A stretch of DNA of 64,000 bases. It comes from Cephalotus follicularis (Eukaryota; Streptophyta; Magnoliopsida; Oxalidales; Cephalotaceae). The position numbers were made by a program, and so were the translations under genes. The stretch covers positions 766,510-830,509 of the forward strand of contig BDDD01000061.1 of NCBI GenBank assembly GCA_001972305.1, given 5' to 3'. Positions 57,138-64,000 of this stretch are shown here, piece by piece. Each line of letters opens with the position of its first letter. The stretch's first letter is position 1. Under the pieces are notes generated by a model, which was not told the origin of the DNA, ran no database searches, and saw only the letters and a list, made by a program, of their open reading frames with translations.

Positions 57138-59367
57138 TGTTAGATGTAGTGACCCGACAAGCCAGTGGATGGACTGTCGTTTTATATCTATTTTTTGTAT
57201 GAAACAATCTTATTCCTTATATATATGATGTGTACTGATTTGTTATGGCAATATCACTTGTGTTTTATCACTTAATTGAAGTAGTTTATTATTTAACTGC
57301 TTACACTTGTGATGCCCTGACATAAGGTTGGATGCCTAGCATGGAGGCTGTGAGATAGGTTACCTTATTCCTTATGTCAAATTAGTTCCAAGTCATAGGT
57401 TCATTTTGTGGGCAATAGTGAACCGGACAGACTTGCGTGTATGTTGCCTGCTCATGGAATTGGAGGATGGATTCTCTCACTACCATCTGTGTTGCACACT
57501 AGGGAAAATATGGGGTGCGCGCTGGGAGCGTGTACACTGAACAGGACCCGCATAGGGGATACTGTTTGGATAGTCGCTATTCTCATGTCAGAAGTGACTC
57601 CTACTTGTTGCGGTTGTGTATAAGTGATGATCACTTAGAGAGTTCTCAAACTCATCTGATCCTTAGACTTGAGCGACTGCTCTATATTGTTTGGAGATGG
57701 TTATGCTTTGATCTCCACCTTACCCAGTCCTTACGCAGAGTTGGCAATCGGGTGGTCTTTGGGTATGATCGAATCTATACGAATATAAGTTAGTGCGCAA
57801 TATGGGATTGTCACACATGAGCGAAGGTGATCGGCTCTATTATGATCTGATTATACTTTGGACTTCTGAAATCCTTGGCCAAGGTTGAGGTAGACTGGAA
57901 ATTAGATTTCCAGAGAGTTTACCAAAAGTCCTAGTAATGATCAGATATTTTAGCCATTGAGGTATTATCTATGGTTGACACATATCCTTATCCTAGACAT
58001 CAATCGGGGCCAAGCATGACAAGGGATTATAGTACACGTGAACCGACGACTTAGAAAATCTAGGGTTATTGAGGTGTATAATAAATTATATGAAAATTAA
58101 TTAGATTAATTTTTCCATCTGGATAATATTAGATATTATTCCGATAGCATTTAAATTGGTCAAGGACTATTTAGAATGGCTAAACCGAACCCTAGGGTTA
58201 TTTCAGTAATTTATGAACACCTCCGGTTTTAACCAAGATTTTATAGGGTCCCTGCCCAATAATGATTGGATCTTTTATATGTTGGACATATTAAGTCTTG
58301 GTGTCATATATCGGTTATGTGGATTTTGCATTTTATGGAAACACATTTGTTTGATCTTACTTAATCAATATTCGAAGGGTACTTGATATTACTAAAGGAG
58401 TTAGACTCCAATTACCTCACCTGCCAGGAAAAGCGTCGACGCCTTCTGGGAAAGGCGTCGAGCGTTATTTTGTTTTTAGCGTCGACGCCTTTTGGGAAGT
58501 GTCAACGCTTAACACTTGTAAAGACGTCGATGTCTTTTAGAAAGCGTCGACATTTTTAGTGCCATATTACATAAGCGTCGATGTCTTTTGGAAAGCATCG
58601 ATGTGTTTTGAGCGAGACGTGCAGCCTGAGCATGAAGTCACTTCGTGCGCACGTTTTCTCTCTCATCTCCAGTAGCCATCTCCCGTTCTTGCATGTTATG
58701 GGAACGTGGGGATCATGGCCACAGACTCTCTTGGAGTGAGGACCATGATCCTAAGAAAATGGGAGAGTCGGAGAGAGAAGAAAGAGGCAAGTGATAAGTT
58801 TTTCTGCAGAAAAACTTTAAGGGGTGAGATAGGTGTTTTTATGCAAGTATCTCTCTCTGCAGATAGTGAGTTTCCTTCTCTATGATATACACTAAGCAAG
58901 TGCTTATCTAGGGTGGATTGATTTTGACATCTTTGATCAATATCAATTTACTTTTTCTAAGCTTTGTGAGATAGAGAGAGAGTGAAAAGAAACTGTGTGT
59001 TTGTTTCCTTCATTGCTGGACAGTAGCTGTTCTTGCTTAGAGCAGCAGCATAACAACTTGGAGTACAACGGAGGAGGAGTCTTCGCAAGCTTGAAGTGGA
59101 AAAGACGAAGGAGCCTTCACCCATTGGTATATCCCTTTACCTCCTTTGTTTCACCTTGTTTGTATGTCAACATTGAATGTAATGGTGACATCTTTTCAAT
59201 TAAGTGTTGATGTGGTGGTCCATGTGGCCTGTGGTCATGCCATAAAAGGAATGTTTTTGTCGTTGTTGGGTGATCTTCCGCTGCCATGATTGCTTGTTTG
59301 TTTTGTTCTACACCCTACACACCTTTGTCCTTTTACGGCATAGGAATTGGTTAATCCGATTCCAACA
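57138..59367 (+). mobile_element. Solo copia LTR, family A, target duplication ATGTG
   Basis: The 2230-bp unit begins TGTTAGATGT and ends GATTCCAACA. ATGTG is repeated exactly at 57133-57137 and 59368-59372. Removing it in thought restores the B LTR alignment with 49480-49560. It contains a GTCGAC array (58430-58615) and a ~92-codon frame (57515-57793) that is also open in the other two A LTRs. Confidence 0.96.
58430..58615. repeat. GTCGAC-motif array in solo A LTR
   Basis: Eight copies. The first two form a perfect 10-bp stem TCGACGCCTT/AAGGCGTCGA with a 6-base loop (58436-58461). Confidence 0.92.
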
Positions 59368-60576
59368 ATGTGAACTGACAATAATGAATCCATTGCTTCT
59401 AGTAAAAGAAGATTATGCTCAAGATGATTTTCATTAGCGATTAAACGCCTGGCTAGGCTAGCCACGATATCAAGAGTGTGATATCATTGGCTGAATATTA
59501 GAGGAGCACCTCTAATATTATTTAGGCTAATGAAAGATAGTCACGAGGTTAAAGATTAAATTATTGGAGTCTGACATAATCCGTACCCTAGATTTAATTA
59601 GAGCATGGTCAATGGAGGGATTATACGTGCATGTACCTATAAAAAGTGGTTCGTAAATTATTCATATTACCTAGGGGTCGTTATGCATTACTAGATGTCG
59701 ATGTCGACCAGTAGGATGCCCGAGATTAAATTAATAAATTAATCTTGAAAGAAAAAGAATTAAAAGAGTTTTAATTCGATATATTCAAGAGAATATTTTT
59801 TATGTGATAATAAATTTTTAATTGGATAATTATGAGCGTCACAATATTAATCCTACGACCAGCGTTAATAGTGAACTCATAGGGTCACACACAATGCGGG
59901 CTAATATTTCCAACACGTGATGAGAGAAAAATAATTGGGATATTATTTCCTAATTATATTTAATGAGATTAAATATATAAATATATAAATATATTTAATG
60001 AGATTAAATATATATAAATATATTTAATGAGATTAATTATATTAAAGAAAGGAAGATATTTAAAAGGAAAGGGATTCCTTTTAAGATAAATGGCTGGTTT
60101 AATAGGAGATTGTGTTTAAACAGGGTTAGTCTAGCAGCTAATATATAAACACATCTCCCTATTCACAATTAACACTTTTGCTCTATTTAGCAAAACCCTA
60201 GCCGCCTCTCTCTTTCTCTCTCTCATACAATCAAGAGTTGATAGCTTGTGAAGCTTTTCGTTTTGGAGATTAAAGCTTGTTGTGGATACCTTGGAGGCTT
60301 TCTATACTTGGAAGATAGAACCTTTTAATAAGTTCAACAAGTAGTTGTGCTTTTGGAAGCAATAAGACTCATTGGAAGAAGGAAGGAGCCGCTCCATTCA
60401 TGTGAGTAATTTCGCCTACTCCTCGCTATTGTTTTATATCTAACTATATATGTATGCTCAAAAGATCCTGGAAACGAACCATATAGCTTGATATTCATGA
60501 GATGATCACACAATATATATATTAGGGTTTTATGCATCTAGATATTTTATTCCTAAATCGCCATAAGGTTCCAACA

Positions 60577-61029
60577 GCTTTATGGTCTCAAGCAGTCCCC
60601 ACGACAATGGTATAGACGCTTTGACACATTTATGATATCGCATGGGTATAGTCACAGTGAGTATGATTGTTGCATTTATTTTAAATTGTTGAAGGATGGC
60701 TCTTATATTTATCTGACACTGTATGTGGACGACATGTTGATTGCTTCTAGTAGTTCTTCTGAGATTTCCAGGTTGAAAAAGATGTTGAGTAGGGAATTCG
60801 AGATGAAGGACATTGGGGATGCTAGAAAAGTCCTTGGTATGGAAATTTATCAAGATCGTCAGAAAGGGAAGCTATGGGTAACTCAGAGTGGGTATGTGAA
60901 GAAGGTTCTTGACAGATTCAGCATGTCTTAGGCCAAAGCAGTCAGAACGCCATTACCCTTTCGTTTTTGATTGTCGAAGAATGATTGCCCGAAGACTTTA
61001 GAGGAGAGATAGTACATGTCACATGTGCC
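60577..61029 (+). pseudogene. Copia C reverse transcriptase, right half
   Basis: Resumes at LYGLKQSPRQWYRRFDTFM, with YIYLTLYVDDMLIASSS (catalytic motif), FEMKDIGDARKVLGMEIYQD and LWVTQSGYVKKVLDRFSMS, then the first residues toward RNase H. It ends at the A element starting at 61030. With 48431-48893 it is the host gene of the B insertion. Broken. Confidence 0.9.
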
Positions 61030-61610
61030 TGTTGGAAACGGCTTAACCAATACTTATGCAATAAATGGACTAAGGTCTGTAGGGTGTAGAACAAAACTTA
61101 AACATACAAACATGGCAGTGGAAGAACACCCAACAAAAGAAAGACAGTCCATTATGGCATGACCACAAGCCACATGGATCACCACATCAACACTTTAATT
61201 GAAAAGATGTCACAATTGCATTCAATGGTGACATGCTAGCAAAGTAATAAGAGAGAGAGGCAAAGGGATATACAAAAGGGTGTTGGCTCCTCCTTTCTTT
61301 GCCGGTTCAAGCTTGAGAAGACTCCCTCAAATGCTTCCAAAGTCCCTGGTCCAGCAACTGCTCCCAACCAGCAAGAACACAATAAAACCAGGTTATGTTT
61401 TTCACTCTCTCTTCTTCACAATGCTCACAAAGGGTGCATTGGTGTTGACAAGGGTTGTCAATGTCAATCCACCCCAGATAAGCTACAATGCTTGGTGTAT
61501 AATCACATAAACAATGCCAACAGAACAAGAGAACACACTCCTATTTTGCCCAGTAAAAAACCTTTTTTTAAAATGCTCTCCTGGAATGCCTTATACCAGC
61601 CCCATTTCTC

Positions 61611-61615
61611 TCTCT

Positions 61616-61650
<35 letters not shown>
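61611..61650. repeat. (TC)n microsatellite in A LTR
   Basis: CTCTCTC run of about 40 bp, following a C/T-rich stretch. Confidence 0.95.
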
Positions 61651-61653
<3 letters not shown>

Positions 61654-61829
61654 TGCTCAACCTCACCTCCACTACTTGATCATGTTCCTCCCTCTAAGGG
61701 ATCATGGAACCATGATCTGATAACATGATTTCCATCATGCTAAGTGGGGAGAAAACCATTGGTAGTGGGAGGTAGTGGGAGAGAGAAAACATGTGCACGA
61801 TTTTTTCCACCTAGGGAACCCACGTCGCG

Positions 61830-61985
61830 CACTAAGCGTCGACGCCTTCCAATAAGCGTCGATGCTCATATGTAATAACACTATACGTTTCACGTGTTAA
61901 GCGTCTATGCTTTCCTAGAAGGCGTCGACGCTTTGTCTAATGTTACGCGTCGACGCTCTCCCAAAAGGCGTCGACGCTTAGAAAG
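61830..61985. repeat. GTCGAC-motif array in A LTR
   Basis: Six copies (AAGCGTCGACGCC, GCGTCGATGC, GCGTCTATGC, GGCGTCGACGC), collinear with the array of the solo A LTR, though linkers and copy number differ. Confidence 0.9.
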
Positions 61986-63301
61986 GCTGATTAGGCAAAT
62001 AGAGTCTATCTCTTAAATGAGTCTAACTCATTTTATCCCTTCTAATATTGATTAAGTAAGATGAAGTAAATGTGTTTCCACAAAATGCAAGATCCACTTA
62101 ACCGATATTTGATTTTATAATTTTTCATTAAGACTTAATATGTCCAACATATTTATGTACTAAGCATTATTGAGCAGGGACCCTATAAAATCTTGGTTCA
62201 AATCGGAGGTGTTCATAAATTACTGAAATACCCCTAGGGTCCGGTTTAGCCATTATAAATGGTTCAAGACCAAATTAAATGCTCTCAGAATAATATCTAA
62301 TATTATCCATAAGGAAAATTAATCTAATTATTTTTCCCATAATTTATTACATACCTCTTTAACCCTAGATTTTCTAAGTCGTCGGTTCACGTGTACTATA
62401 ATCCTTTGTCATGCTTGGCCCAGATTGAGGTCTAGGGTAAGGATATGTGTCAACCCTAGATAATACCTCAATGGCTAAAATATCTGATCATTACTAGGAC
62501 CTTTGGTAAACTCTCCGAAAATCTAATTTCCAGTATACCTCAACCTTGGCCCTGAATTTCATAAGTCCAAAGTATAATCAGATCATAATAGAGCTGATCA
62601 CCTTCGCTCAGGTGTAACAATCCCATATTGCGCACTCACTTATATTCGTATAGATTCGATCATACCCAAAGACCATCCGATTGCCAGCCCTTCGCAAGGA
62701 CTGGGTAAGGTGGAGATCAAAGCATAATCGTCTCCATACAATATAGAGCAGTCGTTCAGGTCTAAGGATCAGACGAGTTTGAGAACTCGCTAAGTGATCA
62801 TCACTTATACACAACCGCAACAAGTAGGAGTCACTACTGACACAAGAATAGCAACTATCCAAATAGTGTCTCCTACGCGGGTCCAGTTCAGTGTACACGC
62901 TCCCAACGCGCACCCCATATTTGCCCTAGTGTCCAACACAGATGGTAGTGAGAGAATCCATTTTCCAATTCCATTAGCAGGCAACATACGCGCAAGTCTA
63001 TCCGTTCACTAATGCCCACAAAGTGAACCTATGACTTCGAACTAATTTGACATAAGGAATAAGGTAACCAATCTCACAGCCTCCATGCTAGGCATCCAAT
63101 CTTATGTCAGGGCATCACAAGTGTAAGCAGGTAAATAATAAACTACTTCAATTAAGTGATAAAACACAAGTGATATAGCCATAACAAATTAGCACGCATC
63201 ATATATATAAGGAAAAATAAGTGTTTCATACAAGAATAGATATAAAACGGCAGTCCATCCAATGGCTTGTCGGGTCACGACATCTAACAATCTCCCACTT
63301 G

Positions 63302-63771
63302 ACCCTCAAGCCATGAACTCCTATAGCCTAGACCCATCGTCCCACGATGATGCTCCAGAGCCTTGGTGCCAATTGCCTTGGTCAGTGGATCTGTTGTGTT
63401 CTCCTCTGAGGAGACCCTCTCAAGCTGAATATCTCCCCTACCAATAATCTCTCAGATCAAATGATAGTGTCACTCGATGTGTTTGGATCGTTGGTGAGAC
63501 TGCGATTCCTTGGCTTGTGCTACAGCCCCATTATTATCGCAGTATATTACAACCGAATTAATAATGGGAGGAACAACTCCTAATTCAGTAATGAACTTGC
63601 GCATCCATACACTCTCCTTGGTGGTATCTGAGGCTGCTATGTACTCGGCGTCTGTGGTAGAATCTGCAATAGTCCCTTGCTTTGAACTGTGCCAGCTCAC
63701 AGCTACACCATTAAGTACAAAAACGTACCCAGAGACAGATTTGTGATCATTCGGATCACTATCAAAACTGG
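63302..63771 (-). pseudogene. RNase H of copia A
   Basis: Phrases on the minus strand are [40 protein letters not shown] and [20 protein letters not shown], the C-terminal half of copia RNase H, about 170 bp from the purine tract. The rest of pol is cut off by the LTR at 63772 and the window edge. Confidence 0.9.
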
Positions 63772-64000
63772 TGTAACGCCCGGTATTTTCCTGAATGTAA
63801 CATTTCGATTTGTGATGTAATCATTAAACTTGATTTAAAGTGAATATTGAGTTTTTGAACTCAAAGTATGCTTAAAACCCTAGTTATAGTCTTGGAATTG
63901 GAATGTGTATGTTAAAGTTGAAACGGCAACGTTCTGTGAAGAAGACATCGACGTCTTTTGGAAAGACGTCGACTCCTTTGGGAGCCAGGGCACACGTGAA
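63772..64000 (+). mobile_element. Ty3/gypsy LTR start, cut by window edge
   Basis: Begins TGTAACGCCCGG inside the RNase H of copia A. It carries GTCGAC motifs at 63940-63975 (ACATCGACGTC, ACGTCGACTCC). The remainder is outside the window. Confidence 0.7.

Larger units (their letters stand above)
48894..60576 (+). mobile_element. Ty1/copia element B, structurally near complete
   Basis: 5' LTR 48894-50653, primer site 50657-50668, long structured leader, gag, pol, purine tract 56531-56540, and 3' LTR 56541-60576 (interrupted by a solo A LTR). The LTRs differ by about 5 percent in the first 165 bp compared by eye, roughly 2 million years at 1.3e-8 per site per year. All expected domains are recognisable in copia order, but the coding region has around ten breaks. 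It is inserted in copia C. A clean target duplication was not found (TCGAT against GCTTT). Confidence 0.92.
56541..60576 (+). mobile_element. 3' LTR of copia B, split by a solo LTR
   Basis: Matches the 5' LTR in two pieces, 56541-57137 and 59368-60576 (sharing ATGTG at the junction). Together they are about 1.8 kb, ending GGTTCCAACA. Downstream DNA resumes the copia C reverse transcriptase. Confidence 0.92.
61030..63771 (-). mobile_element. Copia element A, 3' end (LTR plus RNase H)
   Basis: The minus-strand LTR 61030-63289 (ends TGTTAGATGTC and GTTTCCAACA) is followed by the purine tract CAAGTGGGAGAT (63290-63301) and an RNase H fragment. A gypsy LTR interrupts at 63772. It identifies the parent element of the solo A LTRs at 1-1248 and 57138. 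It is inserted in copia C. Incomplete in the window. Confidence 0.9.

Overview
The window is plant nuclear DNA, almost certainly from a flowering plant with a large, repeat-rich genome. No host gene was recognised. The evidence is the dominance of Ty1/copia and Ty3/gypsy LTR retrotransposons with plant-type primer sites (TGGTATCAGAG, initiator-Met tRNA), a SIRE/Maximus-type copia with an extra ORF, a Tekay/Del-like chromovirus with a chromodomain, and a CACTA transposon with a TNP2-type transposase. The layout (elements inside elements, four solo LTRs with perfect 5-bp target duplications) is typical of heterochromatic or intergenic plant DNA.

Left block (1-32387). A minus-strand copia LTR (family A, cut by the window edge) lies inside a minus-strand gypsy LTR (family D), which abuts a plus-strand D element spread over about 29.6 kb. 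The 5' LTR of that D element is split by a solo gypsy LTR (3377-5996) and a minus-strand copia element E (7462-15582). Its primer site and gag start are at 16278-16654. A minus-strand SIRE-type copia F (16686-20785) follows. The D 3' LTR (20783-32387) is split by chromovirus G (23126-32091), which reads gag-pol, LTR, gag on the minus strand: a tandem arrangement with one LTR shared between two internal regions.

Middle block (32388-48430). An older gypsy LTR (family I) ends at 37447. It carries a G-related LTR, a 54-bp minisatellite, a 27-bp array and a 446-bp solo copia LTR. Then come an unassigned repeat and the 5' LTR, primer site and gag start of gypsy H (38744-42399). A CACTA transposon (42400-about 48430) follows; its decayed transposase gene is split by a solo gypsy LTR (46026-48145).

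Right block (48431-64000). An old copia reverse transcriptase (C) is split by a nearly full-length copia B (48894-60576). The 3' LTR of B is itself split by a solo A LTR (57138-59367, target duplication ATGTG). Beyond C lie the 3' LTR and RNase H of a minus-strand A element, cut by another gypsy LTR that starts at 63772.

The most notable signals are: (1) four hairpins in the B leader with different stem sequences around one constant loop motif; (2) a SIRE-type extra ORF whose product begins MPRTKQTAKKK, a close copy of the histone H3 tail; (3) arrays of a GTCGAC-centred palindrome shared by many unrelated LTR families; (4) a longer LTR module shared by a copia and a gypsy family. All percent identities and ages are estimates by eye.
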